A stretch of 64,000 nt of DNA from Corynebacterium auris (GCF_030408575.1 NZ_CP047047.1:62001-126000); one strand, 5' to 3'. Shown: positions 52,048 to 60,251, counted from the first letter of the stretch. Notes: generated by a model from the sequence alone, not told the origin. A program made the numbers and translations.

Positions 52048-54288
52048 TCACATTCGCTTTTTCGTCCGCGCAGTGGCTACCGCTGTCCACGGGTCCTCGG
52101 GCCAGGGGTGCTTGGGGTAGCGCCCCCGCATTTCCCTGCGGACATCCTGGTAGGGCCCGTCCCAGAAGCTGCGCAGGTCATCGGTCACCGCCAGCTCGCG
52201 CCCGGCGGGGGAGAGCAGGTGGAACAGCACCCGCACGCCGCTGACGGTGGGGCTTTCCGCCAGTCCGAAGCACTCCTGCAGCTTGACGCGCACGACGGGG
52301 CGCCCGGTGGCGTAACTGACGCGCGGGTGCGAGCCGCTGGGCACCTCGAGCCGGGCGGGCGCGAGTTCGTCGAGGCGCGCGGCCTCGGGCCAGGGCAGTT
52401 GCCGCATGAGCGCGGCGCGCATGTCGAGCTCGCTTATCGACGCCCCCTCCGCCAACCTGGCCACCTCCGGCGAGTAGTCGCCCTGCTCCACATCCGGCCA
52501 GGGCTCCCCGAGGACCTCGTGCAGGAAGTCGAGGCGTTCCTTCAGCTCGCGCGCCGCCTCGTCGAGGTGGAAATCGGCGAATCCGACCCCCTGCAACGCC
52601 TCGGCGGCGTCGGCCGGGTCGAGGCGTATCGGGGTGGAGGTCAGCTCGATCGCGCCAACGGCTGTGACTTTCCGGGCGCGGACGGAGCCGTCGATAAGCG
52701 AAGCTCTCGTTTCGGCGGTGACCATGTGCTCCGGGAACTCGATGGGGGCGGCCGAGCGGATGACGGCGCCGCCGCGGGTGAGCTGCACCTCGGCGCACGC
52801 GATCCACTCGGGCGCGCCCAGCGGGACGCCGAGGCGGGCGCGCGTGCCGCTGGCCAGCAGGTACTCCTCGCCGACGCGGCGCGCCACCCACTGGGGGAAG
52901 GCGGTGGCGATGACGTCTCCCGCGGCTACGGCCGGCGTCTGGCGGACCAGCGTGGCCAGCCTGTCCACCTGGCGCTTCGATGCCCGCGCGGTGCTGATGT
53001 CCCCGCTCATCCCCTCCGCAAGCGCGGCGACAGTCGGCGCCGCCCCCGAGCCGTGCCGCACGAGTGCCGCGCCCAGGCGCGGGTCCACGGGCATGCGGGC
53101 GAGCTGTTCGCCCAGGCCGGTGATGGCGCCGGCGCCGTCGAGGGCCCCGATCAGGCGAAGCGTCTCGGCGGCTGCGCGCCGGGCGGGCTCGGGCGGCGCG
53201 GTGAGAAGGGGCAGGTCCGGCGAGCCCCACGCCGCCATGGTCAGCACCGCTGCGGTGAGGTCCGCCGTGGTGATCTCCGGGGCGATGTCGGCCTGGAAGT
53301 GCTGGTAGTCGGTGTGCGAATAGGCGCGTACCACCTCCCCGGGGCCGAGGCGGCCGGCGCGGCCCGCGCGCTGGTCGGCGCTAGTTTTCGCCGCCGAGAC
53401 CGTGACCAGGCCCGTCATGTTGCGGGCGGCGTCGCGCCGGGGCACGCGCGCAAGGCCCGCGTCGACAACGCGGCGCACCCCCGGCACCGTCAGCGAGGAC
53501 TCCGCGATGGAGGTGGCCACGACCACCCGGGCGCCACCGTTGAGTGCCTCGTCCTGCTCCGCGCTGCCGAGGCGCCCATGCAGCGGGGCGGCGTCATCCA
53601 GGTGCTGGCAGACAAGGTCAACCTCCCGCGCGCCGGGCACGAACACGAGCGTCCTTTGGGTGCCGCGTTGGGCCAGCTCAGCGACGTGCCGGTAGAACTC
53701 GCGGGTGCCCTCGGTGCGCCCCGGGTGCGGCGCGTAGCTCACCTCCAGCGGGTGGGTCACCGCTTCGGTGCTGAGGATGCGCGCGCCCATGTTCGCCGCA
53801 AACGTCTGGGCGTCGAGGGTGGCGGACATGGCGGCCAGGTAGAAGTCCTCGCGCAGGACCGCGAGCTCCATGCACATGGCCAGGACCAGGTCGGTGTCCA
53901 GCTGGCGTTCGTGCACCTCGTCGATGACCACGGCGCCAACGCCCTCGAGGCCGGGATCTTTGATAAGCCGGTTGAGCAGCACGCCCGGAGTGACAAACTC
54001 CACCAGCTCGCCCGGCGTGTGCTCGCCGCGGATGGAGTAGCCCACCCGGTTTGTCCCCGGTTGGGTGTCCAGTTGTTTCAGCCTGTTCGCGGCGGCGCGC
54101 ACCGCCACCCTCCGGGGGGCCGTGACCAGTGTTTTCCCCTTCAGGTTGCTCACCGCCGGGGGGATGAGCGTGGTCTTGCCGGTGCCGGGCGGGGCCTCGA
54201 CGACCAGGGGGCCCTCTTTGGGCAGGTCACCGATGACCCGGCTGACCGGCAAACCCGCGCCGATGGCGTCCAGGTTGAAAGGGTGCAT
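52048..54288 (-). CDS. hrpB: ATP-dependent helicase HrpB
   Basis: A 746-aa DEAH-type helicase. Walker A is APPGTGKTTL (residues 33-39), the DEVH box is at 123-126 (VVIDEVHERQL), motif III is MSATLD, and motif VI is SADQRAGRAGRLGPGEVVRAY. The C-terminal HrpB-specific region includes HPWPEDPWTA near the end. ATG 54288 is chosen because the family sequence (MHPFNLDAIGAGLPVSRVIGDLP) starts there; upstream codons have no family match. A decayed copy of this 5' end lies at 55105-55236. Its cellular role in actinobacteria is not established. Confidence 0.93.
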   Translation of the reverse strand: MHPFNLDAIGAGLPVSRVIGDLPKEGPLVVEAPPGTGKTTLIPPAVSNLKGKTLVTAPRRVAVRAAANRLKQLDTQPGTNRVGYSIRGEHTPGELVEFVTPGVLLNRLIKDPGLEGVGAVVIDEVHERQLDTDLVLAMCMELAVLREDFYLAAMSATLDAQTFAANMGARILSTEAVTHPLEVSYAPHPGRTEGTREFYRHVAELAQRGTQRTLVFVPGAREVDLVCQHLDDAAPLHGRLGSAEQDEALNGGARVVVATSIAESSLTVPGVRRVVDAGLARVPRRDAARNMTGLVTVSAAKTSADQRAGRAGRLGPGEVVRAYSHTDYQHFQADIAPEITTADLTAAVLTMAAWGSPDLPLLTAPPEPARRAAAETLRLIGALDGAGAITGLGEQLARMPVDPRLGAALVRHGSGAAPTVAALAEGMSGDISTARASKRQVDRLATLVRQTPAVAAGDVIATAFPQWVARRVGEEYLLASGTRARLGVPLGAPEWIACAEVQLTRGGAVIRSAAPIEFPEHMVTAETRASLIDGSVRARKVTAVGAIELTSTPIRLDPADAAEALQGVGFADFHLDEAARELKERLDFLHEVLGEPWPDVEQGDYSPEVARLAEGASISELDMRAALMRQLPWPEAARLDELAPARLEVPSGSHPRVSYATGRPVVRVKLQECFGLAESPTVSGVRVLFHLLSPAGRELAVTDDLRSFWDGPYQDVRREMRGRYPKHPWPEDPWTAVATARTKKRM

Positions 54289-54432
54289 GGGGAACAGGGT
54301 AGTCGGTGGGCTGGTACGGCCCTGCCGGGGGAGAGAAGGATCCGGCGAGGCTTGTGCGAGCCGCTCATCAAGGTAGGCGGGCCGCCTCACACAATCGTGA
54401 GGCCCCACGTCGGAAGTCACGGATGCATCACG

Positions 54433-54753
54433 CTAACGGACGAACCCGCGCACAGCAGCCCTGGCGGGTACGACGCTGACGTGCGGGTGGTTTTCGCGCA
54501 GTTGTCTCATGGCGCTCGCTTCACCTTCGCGGTCGGCGACGTTTCGCAGTGCATCAACTTCCGAGGCCGTCAGGCGGGGCGCTACTTCGGTGTCCCGCTT
54601 GGGCAGAAAGTGGAGAACCGCCAAAACTCCTGCGACGACAAGACCAGCAAAACCAATGAGGGCGCCGGGATGACCGGGGGACTCGGAATACGCGATCACA
54701 AGGCAGCTGACGACGAGGACCAGCACAAATACGGACAGACGAATGCCTTTCAC
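54433..54753 (-). CDS. 106-aa two-TM protein
   Basis: Residues about 5-22 (LSVFVLVLVVSCLVIAYS) and about 32-48 (LIGFAGLVVAGVLAVLHFL) are hydrophobic helices. The remaining C-terminal half is cytoplasmic-looking and helical (TASEVDALRNVADREGEASAMRQLRENHP). The start overlaps the stop of the preceding secreted-protein gene by 4 nt (ATGA), so the two are translationally coupled. No family recognised. It lies between hrpB and a decayed hrpB 5' fragment, which suggests an acquired cassette. Confidence 0.6.
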   Translation of the reverse strand: MKGIRLSVFVLVLVVSCLVIAYSESPGHPGALIGFAGLVVAGVLAVLHFLPKRDTEVAPRLTASEVDALRNVADREGEASAMRQLRENHPHVSVVPARAAVRGFVR

Positions 54754-54935
54754 GATGAGCTCCCTTCTACGGCACCGGATGGATCAGTGCCGAGAGCATG
54801 TCCAGTCATGGTGAGGGTCTCGGTGGAAGAATTCGAGACCGTCAGTGTCGCTGTTTGTGTTTGCGCGGCGCTGGTGATGGGGATGTGGACGGCCAGTGCG
54901 ATCGTTGCGATTATTGCTGTCCATCGTTTTTGCAT
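54750..54935 (-). CDS. 61-aa small secreted protein
   Basis: ATG 54935 has AATGGAG 6 nt upstream. A signal peptide (MQKRWTAIIATIALAVHIPITSA, probable cleavage after AAQ or SAA) leaves a short polar Thr/Ser-rich mature peptide (TATLTVSNSSTETLTMTGHALG...). It has no cysteines and no sorting signal. It is coupled by a 4-nt overlap to the two-TM gene downstream. Function unknown; the secreted-plus-membrane pairing echoes that at 41.3-42.05 kb. Confidence 0.55.
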   Translation of the reverse strand: MQKRWTAIIATIALAVHIPITSAAQTQTATLTVSNSSTETLTMTGHALGTDPSGAVEGSSS

Positions 54936-55104
54936 GGAGTCTCCATTTCGCGCAGGGGTCGTCCGTAGTGGGAAGGTGGCAGGCTATGGGGGGCGAGGCC
55001 TGGCGCTATTCGTGTTGTTAGGCCCGCTTGAGAAGTAGCCCACCGACGGAGATTGGATGCGTGAATCCCGCCGTTGTGGGTTACGCGGCTGCGGCCGGTG
55101 CCGG

Positions 55105-55236
55105 GCGGGGCCCCGACGGCCAGGGGCCCTCGATGACCAGGGGCTCAGGGCAGCCAGATCGCCGCTCGCCGCGGAGACGGGTAGGTCATCTCCAATGGCG
55201 GCGAGGCCGAAGGGAAGCATCAATGACAGGGTAGCG
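55105..55236 (-). pseudogene. Decayed fragment of the hrpB 5' end
   Basis: On the minus strand from ATG 55220 the frame reads MLPFGLAAIGDDLPVSAASGDL, aligned with HrpB MHPFNLDAIGAGLPVSRVIGDL at 14 of 22 positions. After a frameshift, PLVIEG and a stretch ending GCCCCGCCCGGCACCGGC match the Walker A region of hrpB. The block CAGGGTAG lies at the same distance upstream of both start codons (54293-54300 and 55227-55234), so the similarity extends into the promoter. It is a non-functional partial duplicate 0.9 kb from the real gene. Confidence 0.65.
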
Positions 55237-55238
55237 CC

Positions 55239-55365
55239 AACAACTCCAAACAACTCGCTGAGGTGCAGGTATGGCGCTTTTTGGCACCCCCCGGCCACAA
55301 TAGTTGTTGCAGAGTTGTTGCGGCGGGTGTTTTCCGGCGCCTCAAACAACTTCCTGGGGAAATGC
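55239..55365. repeat. Long direct repeat, copy A (127 bp)
   Basis: This copy starts AACAACTCCAAACAACTCGC and ends GGGGAAATGC. It differs from copy B (57162-57287) by one inserted base and one substitution in the CACCCCCCGGCC/CACCCCCGGCA segment. It contains several AACAACTC / GAGTTGTTG half-sites in both orientations. It ends 26 nt before the AlbA_2 gene and abuts the hrpB fragment on the left. Confidence 0.95.
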
Positions 55366-55391
55366 AGGCTGTGGTCTGTAGACTTTGCGCC

Positions 55392-57161
55392 ATGGAGTAC
55401 GCAGCGGGCAGCCGCTACAGGGCGCAGCTACCGCCAGAACTCGAGGAGGCACTCGAGACGATCTGGCTGGGGAGCCCGGCAGGCGAGGTTGAGTCCGAAA
55501 CAGTTGAGATCAAAGAGGACCCGAGCCGCACGGTGCACAGCTCCCACGGCAAAAAAATCGGAGGAAACCCCGCCGCGGCACTTACGGAGAAGCTTATCGA
55601 CGAGGCGATATGCCTCGCGAACGGCGAAGCTGCAACGGGGCATATCGTCGTGGGCATCAGTGACAAGGTGGGCGGCCCCGATGGTTTTACCGGCACCGAC
55701 CTCGACACCGACTGGATCGAGAGAAAGATCTTCGGGGGAACGAGACCGAATCTCAGAGTGGAAGCGTCGGCCGTCGATTTCCGCGGCAAACGGCTCGTGG
55801 TCATCCGCGTACCGGAGGCCTTGAGCCTGTATACGCGCACCGATGGCCGCGCAAAGCGAAGGCGGCACACAGACTGCGAGACGCTCAGCGAGCAAGAACG
55901 CACAGCTATCGCCCGCGAGCGAGCAAACCCCGATTACTCCAACGGCGCATCGCCTTTTGCGGTCGAGGACCTGGAGCTGGCGGTCATCGATGAAGCGCGA
56001 CGTCTGGTCAGGGCGAAGCGAAGCCGTACCGACGGCACCTCCTTCGCCCCGAGCACAACTATTGGGTTGCTCCGCGAGCTGGGTTTGGTGCATGGGGACG
56101 GACAAAGTCTGAAACGGGCGGCCGACATTCTCCTGCGGGCGGCGGAGCCTCCGTCCCTGACGGTTCAGTACCTGTGGCGCCCCATTGTTGGGGCGGACCC
56201 GCAAGTGACGGAGATCAGCCAGCCTCTCATCGTGGCCTTACCGCAGTTGCGCCGATTGATCGGGGAGCGCGCCTCGCAAGAGATTGAGCGGGTGCATTTT
56301 GCCGATGGGCAGGAAACAGCAATCCCGCGCTTTCCCGCTCAGGCGATCGATGAGGCTGTCACCAACGCGTTCATTCACCGGGATTGGCAGCTCAGCCGTC
56401 CTGTGGTCGTTGACCAGTCTCCGCGAACGCTCAAGATCTGGTCGCCGGGATCGCTTCCGCCAGGTGTGGACAAAGAGCACTTGCTGACGACGCAATCCGT
56501 ACCCCGCAATAGCCGCCTGATGGCAGCGATGCGTGCTTTGGGTCTGGCGGAAGAATCCTCCCGTGGGTTCGACCGAATGTGGTCGGCGATGATCGGTTCT
56601 GGGCGCGACGTCCCAGTGGTGCGCGCCGAGGATACTTTTGTGGAGGTCATCCTGTCCGCTGGCACGCCGGACGTCGGGTTCATCACTATGCTGCACAAGC
56701 TGGAGGCAACTGTGCCAGCGGAAGTGGTGTCAAACGTCAATACGCTCATTGTGCTGAAGCGTCTGTGGGATGCGCCTCGCATTACCCGAGCGCAGGTGGA
56801 ATCGCTCACCCAAGTGTCGGCTCCCGAGGCCGCCGAGCTGATGGAAACCCTCCAGGAACACGGGATTGTGAAGCGACTGGGCGGTTCTCACGAATGGGCG
56901 GCGGGGGCGGCGGTGGCCACACCCGCCGAGTCAACTGCGGATGATGACCTGCCGAGTGTTCCCGCGATCGAGTGGCTGCGTTCCAAGCTCGCCCAGGGGG
57001 AGCCGGTGTACGCCGCAGATGCAGCAGAGGCGCTTGGGCTTGAACGCTCCACTGTCACTCAGCTGCTCAGGCAGTTGCGCCAGGACGGAGTGGCGCGGAT
57101 TGATCCTTCGGGTCCTCAACGCGGCCCGCGGACGAAGTGGATCGGAGTAGTTGGGCGGTAA
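55392..57161 (+). CDS. AlbA_2/Schlafen-type putative DNA-binding ATPase, flanked by direct repeats
   Basis: A 589-aa protein starting at ATG 55392. Residues about 35-190 form an AlbA_2 (Schlafen-like) domain: SETVEIKEDPSR, DEAICLANGEAATGHIVVGISD, DWIERKIFGGTRPNLRVEASAVDFRGKRLVVIRVPEA. Residues about 300-470 resemble the HATPase_c_4 part of these regulators (PAQAIDEAVTNAFIHRDWQLSRPVVVD, LKIWSPGSLPPGV, NSRLMAAMRALGLAEESSRGFDRM). The C-terminus has one or two winged helices (ITRAQVESLTQVSAPEAAELMETLQEHGIVKRLGG; AADAAEALGLERSTVTQLLRQLRQDGVA). The family includes transcriptional regulators and defence-associated proteins. Copy B of the flanking repeat begins directly after the stop codon, so the gene and one repeat form a unit of about 1.92 kb. 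Confidence 0.82.
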   Translation: MEYAAGSRYRAQLPPELEEALETIWLGSPAGEVESETVEIKEDPSRTVHSSHGKKIGGNPAAALTEKLIDEAICLANGEAATGHIVVGISDKVGGPDGFTGTDLDTDWIERKIFGGTRPNLRVEASAVDFRGKRLVVIRVPEALSLYTRTDGRAKRRRHTDCETLSEQERTAIARERANPDYSNGASPFAVEDLELAVIDEARRLVRAKRSRTDGTSFAPSTTIGLLRELGLVHGDGQSLKRAADILLRAAEPPSLTVQYLWRPIVGADPQVTEISQPLIVALPQLRRLIGERASQEIERVHFADGQETAIPRFPAQAIDEAVTNAFIHRDWQLSRPVVVDQSPRTLKIWSPGSLPPGVDKEHLLTTQSVPRNSRLMAAMRALGLAEESSRGFDRMWSAMIGSGRDVPVVRAEDTFVEVILSAGTPDVGFITMLHKLEATVPAEVVSNVNTLIVLKRLWDAPRITRAQVESLTQVSAPEAAELMETLQEHGIVKRLGGSHEWAAGAAVATPAESTADDDLPSVPAIEWLRSKLAQGEPVYAADAAEALGLERSTVTQLLRQLRQDGVARIDPSGPQRGPRTKWIGVVGR

Positions 57162-57287
57162 AACAACTCCAAACAACTCGCTGAGGTGCAGGTATGGCGC
57201 TTTTTGGCACCCCCGGCAACAATAGTTGTTGCAGAGTTGTTGCGGCGGGTGTTTTCCGGCGCCTCAAACAACTTCCTGGGGAAATGC
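57162..57287. repeat. Long direct repeat, copy B (126 bp)
   Basis: It starts at the base after the AlbA_2 stop codon and ends 32 nt before thpR. It includes the perfect inverted repeat CAACAATAGTTGTTG and AACAACTC/GAGTTGTTG arms. Orientation relative to the downstream gene is the same as for copy A. Confidence 0.95.
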
Positions 57288-57319
57288 GGCTTGTGTGCCG
57301 TGGGGTAGCCTCGCTAGGC

Positions 57320-57841
57320 ATGAAAAGGTTGTTCGCGGCGATTTTGCTTCCCGACGCCGCACGGGAGCACCTGGTCACAGCCCTGCGTCCCCTGCGTGGC
57401 CGAGAGCTGCGCTGGACGGAGCCCGATAACTGGCACATCACGCTGGCCTTTTACGGCGACCAGCCGAACGACGCGGGCCGCGTCAGCAACGCCCTGGCGC
57501 AGGCCACCGCCTTCCGCCGCCCGCTCACCCTGCACCTTGCCGGGGCGGGGTGCTTCAACAGCCGGACCCTGTGGGTCGGCGTGGGCGGGGACAAGGAGCA
57601 CCTGCGTGATCTGATGGCGGACTGCCTGCTCGATCCCGCCGAGCGCCACCGCCAGCGCGCGCACGTGACCGTCGCCCGGGGCCGCGACGGCTGGCTCATG
57701 GCCGACCACGCCCACGCCCTGAGTGTCTACCGCGGCCCCGATTTCACCGCGGACGAAGTCGCGCTCGTGGAGTCGCACCTGGGCCAGGGCCGCGGCGGCG
57801 GGCCGCGCTACGAGGTGGTGGACACGTTCTACCTGCGGTAA
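57320..57841 (+). CDS. thpR: RNA 2',3'-cyclic phosphodiesterase (LigT family)
   Basis: A 173-aa 2H phosphoesterase. The two catalytic HxTx motifs are WHITLAF (His39, Thr41) and AHVTVAR (His115, Thr117). It begins MKRLFAAILLPDAAREHL, the typical LigT/ThpR start, and hydrolyses RNA 2',3'-cyclic phosphate ends. No strong ribosome site lies before ATG 57320. The 3' end overlaps a small convergent gene by 13 nt. It was probably the original divergent neighbour of hrpB. Confidence 0.92.
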   Translation: MKRLFAAILLPDAAREHLVTALRPLRGRELRWTEPDNWHITLAFYGDQPNDAGRVSNALAQATAFRRPLTLHLAGAGCFNSRTLWVGVGGDKEHLRDLMADCLLDPAERHRQRAHVTVARGRDGWLMADHAHALSVYRGPDFTADEVALVESHLGQGRGGGPRYEVVDTFYLR

Positions 57842-57993
57842 TTGCTGCCGCGGAGGGCGGCGAAGAGCGCCACAAGGCACGCCGCCAGGGCCACGAGCGG
57901 GCCCAGCCAGTTGCCCTCGGAAAGCAGGAAAGCCGCGGCCACGACGGCGGCGATCGTGGCCACGACCGCGACGATGTTTACCTTGTTCTCCAT
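57829..57993 (-). CDS. 54-aa two-TM membrane protein
   Basis: ATG 57993 to TAG 57829. Two hydrophobic stretches, residues about 5-23 (VNIVAVVATIAAVVAAAFLL) and about 29-46 (LGPLVALAACLVALFAAL), are followed by RGSNYRR. The upstream context (TACCCTCGGTGCC) is only a weak ribosome site. It sits between convergent thpR and divergent alkB. Small two-TM proteins of this kind are common in corynebacteria and uncharacterised. Confidence 0.6.
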   Translation of the reverse strand: MENKVNIVAVVATIAAVVAAAFLLSEGNWLGPLVALAACLVALFAALRGSNYRR

Positions 57994-58010
57994 GGCACCG
58001 AGGGTAGCCT

Positions 58011-58664
58011 GTGAGCATGCTTTTCGACGCCACAGACCTCCCCCGACCCCCGAGCCGCTTAGCCGAAGGCGTCGTCCACCTGCCCTCCTTCCTCTCCCCG
58101 GACACCCAGGCGCAGCTGGTGGAGCAGGCGCGCTCGATTGCCCGCGGCGTCGCCGGCACCCCGGTTGCCATGCGCCGCCCCCAGGTGGGCCAGCACCAGA
58201 TGAAGGCCTACCTGATGTCATTGGGCTGGTTCTGGGCCACCAACCCGTACCGCCTGACCCAGAACGTGGACGGCGCGCAGGTCCCGCCCATCCCGGAGAA
58301 CTACCAGGCGATCGCGGACGCGGTGATCGCCGAGGCGCGCAAGCTCGACCCTGTGCTGACCCCCATGACGGTGGAGACCGCCCTGGTGAACTTCTACCCG
58401 CCGGGCGCGGGGATGGGGGACCACGTCGACGCCCAGGAGGAGGCGGAAAACCCGGTGGTGAGCCTCTCGATCGGCGAGGAAACCACCTTCCGCATCGAGG
58501 GCCACAAAGTGGTGCTCATGTCCGGCGACGCGCTCGTGTTCGGCGGGCCGGCGCGCCGGGCAAAGCACGGCGTGAGCGCGCCGCGCCCCGGCACAGGACC
58601 GGAGCACACGGGGGTGGCGGAAGGACGCATCAACATCACCATGCGGCAGGTGTATCCGTCGTAG
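58011..58664 (+). CDS. alkB: AlkB-type alpha-ketoglutarate-dependent dioxygenase
   Basis: A 217-aa protein from GTG 58011 (GAGGG 8 nt upstream); ATG 58017 is an alternative. Iron ligands are His138-x-Asp140 (GMGDHVDAQE) and His186 (RAKHGVSAP), and alpha-ketoglutarate is held by the arginines of RINITMRQ. Substrate-site residues LVNFYPPGAGMGDHVD are typical of bacterial AlkB, which removes alkyl groups from adenine and cytosine in DNA. The next gene (SDR) starts 11 nt after the stop. Confidence 0.92.
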   Translation: MSMLFDATDLPRPPSRLAEGVVHLPSFLSPDTQAQLVEQARSIARGVAGTPVAMRRPQVGQHQMKAYLMSLGWFWATNPYRLTQNVDGAQVPPIPENYQAIADAVIAEARKLDPVLTPMTVETALVNFYPPGAGMGDHVDAQEEAENPVVSLSIGEETTFRIEGHKVVLMSGDALVFGGPARRAKHGVSAPRPGTGPEHTGVAEGRINITMRQVYPS

Positions 58665-58675
58665 ACTCGCAGGGC

Positions 58676-59383
58676 ATGAGCAAAGTTGCAGTAGTCACCG
58701 GCGGTTCGGCGGGCATCGGGGAGGCGGCCGCGCGGGCGCTGGCGCAGGACGGGTGGACGGTGTACGTGGCGGCGCGGAGGCTGGAGCTCTGCGAAAGGGT
58801 CGCCAGCGCGATCGGGGGAGTTGCGGTGGAGCTTGACGTGACGGACCAGGGGAGCGTCGACAAGCTTGCGAAAAAGCTCGACCGCGTCGATCTCCTGGTC
58901 AACAACGCGGGCGGCGCGAAGGGGCTGGACTTTTTGCGCGACGCCAGCGAGGCCGACTGGGAGTGGATGTACCAGACCAACGTCTTCGGCACCGCGCGCG
59001 TGATCAAGGCACTGTACCCGCAGCTCAAGGCGTCGCGGGGGCTGGTGATCAACATCGGCTCCGTCGCTGGCACCGACGCGTACAAAGGCGGCTCCGGCTA
59101 CAACGCCGCGAAGTACGGGCTGCGGGGGCTCACCCGCGCGCTGCGCCGGGAGGAGGCGGACAACGGCATCCGCGTCACGGAGATCGACCCGGGCCGGGTG
59201 AAAACCGACTTCTCCCTCAACCGCTTTTCCGGCGATGCGGCGCGCGCCAGCGCCGTCTACGAGGGCAAGCTCAACCTCACGGCGGACGACGTCGCGGAGG
59301 CGATCCGCTGGGTGGCCAGCCTGCCGGGGCACGTCAACATCGATACGCTCAACATTATGCCCGTTGACCAGGCGGAACGCTAG
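58676..59383 (+). CDS. Short-chain dehydrogenase/reductase
   Basis: A 235-aa SDR. The cofactor motif is VTGGSAGIGEAAARAL, the NNAG block reads LLVNNAGGAKG, and the catalytic set is Asn (QTNVFGTARV), Ser (NIGSVAGTDAY) and Tyr-x-x-x-Lys (YNAAKYG). Arg-Arg after beta-2 (VAARRLE) suggests NADP. It resembles the YdfG-type serine/3-hydroxy acid dehydrogenases. It lies directly behind alkB and overlaps the convergent acetyltransferase by 4 nt. Confidence 0.9.
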   Translation: MSKVAVVTGGSAGIGEAAARALAQDGWTVYVAARRLELCERVASAIGGVAVELDVTDQGSVDKLAKKLDRVDLLVNNAGGAKGLDFLRDASEADWEWMYQTNVFGTARVIKALYPQLKASRGLVINIGSVAGTDAYKGGSGYNAAKYGLRGLTRALRREEADNGIRVTEIDPGRVKTDFSLNRFSGDAARASAVYEGKLNLTADDVAEAIRWVASLPGHVNIDTLNIMPVDQAER

Positions 59384-59934
59384 CCTTCCGGGGAGAGCGC
59401 GCGCTTGACCACGGCGGGCACCCCCGCGGCCAGCGAACCCGCCGGCAGGTCGCGCGTGACCACCGCGCCCGCCGCGACGACGCAGCGCTCACCCACGTTC
59501 ACCCCGGGCATGACCATCGCGCCCGCGCCGAACCAGCAGTCGTCGCCGATGGTGATGGGCTCCGCCTTCTCCCAGCCCTCGGCGCGCTTGACGTGGTCGG
59601 CGACCGGGTGGTCGACGGTGATGAGCTGGCAGCCCGGGCCGAACAGGCAGCGCGCGCCGATGGTGACCGGCGCGATGTCCAGGATGGTGCAGTTGAAGTT
59701 CATGTAGCAGCCCGCGCCGAAGCGCGTGTTCACGCCGAACTCGAGGTGCAGTGGAGCCCACACCTCGGGGAGGGACTCGCTGGCGGGAAACATCCCGCAC
59801 AGCAGCTCGCGCGAGCGCGCCGGGTCCGTGTTCGCCAGCGCGTTGAACTCGCGCACCAGACCCCAGGTCGCCAGGTGCCGCGCGTCGGCCTCCGGGTGGT
59901 TGTCGGGCAGGTACCAGCGTCCGGCGGGATACAT
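59380..59934 (-). CDS. Hexapeptide-repeat acetyltransferase (maltose/galactoside O-acetyltransferase type)
   Basis: A 184-aa LbH acetyltransferase of the Maa/LacA/NodL group. The N-terminal helical cap (about 1-55) is followed by hexapeptide coils (FGVNTRFGAGCYMNFNCTILDIAPVTIGARCLFGPGCQLITVDHP) with catalytic His in TVDHPVADHVKRAEGWEKAEPITIGDDCWFGAGAMVMPGV. It uses acetyl-CoA on sugars or similar hydroxyl acceptors. ATG 59934 follows a purine-poor region; it diverges from the S4 gene by 35 nt. Confidence 0.9.
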   Translation of the reverse strand: MYPAGRWYLPDNHPEADARHLATWGLVREFNALANTDPARSRELLCGMFPASESLPEVWAPLHLEFGVNTRFGAGCYMNFNCTILDIAPVTIGARCLFGPGCQLITVDHPVADHVKRAEGWEKAEPITIGDDCWFGAGAMVMPGVNVGERCVVAAGAVVTRDLPAGSLAAGVPAVVKRALSPEG

Positions 59935-59969
59935 GGGGGCGACTTTACCTGCCCGCTAAGCTGGTGCGC

Positions 59970-60251
59970 ATGGACGTTGCCATCAGCGGAGAGTCGATCA
60001 AGCTCGGCCAGTTCCTCAAACTCGCCAACCTCGCCGAGACCGGCGGCCACGCCAAGGAGCTCATCAGCGCCGGCGAGGTTGCGGTCAACGGGGAGGTGGT
60101 CACCTCCCGGGGCTTTTCGCTTCACGACGCCGACACGGTCACCGTCTCCGGCGCCACCGTCATCGTGGTGGCGGGCGCTGATGGGGAGGACTACTTCGAC
60201 GAACGGACAGCCAACGACGACTTCGACCCGGAAAAGTGGAGGAACCTGTAA
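59970..60251 (+). CDS. Small S4-domain RNA-binding protein
   Basis: About 93 aa from ATG 59970 (GTG 59964 is also possible). One S4 domain fills residues about 8-65 (IKLGQFLKLANLAETGGHAKELISAGEVAVNGEVVTSRGFSLHDADTVTV), similar to YbcJ/RlbA-type small S4 proteins that bind structured RNA. The acidic tail DEDYFDER...DFDPEKW is variable. It ends directly before the VOC gene ATG (60252), so the two are coupled. Confidence 0.88.
   Translation: MDVAISGESIKLGQFLKLANLAETGGHAKELISAGEVAVNGEVVTSRGFSLHDADTVTVSGATVIVVAGADGEDYFDERTANDDFDPEKWRNL

Noticed and set aside
52108..55038. 976-codon plus-strand open frame opposite hrpB
   Set aside because: Antisense shadow of hrpB third-position GC bias; no motifs or ribosome site.
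55240..55391. N-terminal extension of the AlbA_2 gene from 55263
   Set aside because: It would translate direct repeat A, which also occurs outside coding sequence at 57162-57287; ATG 55392 fits the family.
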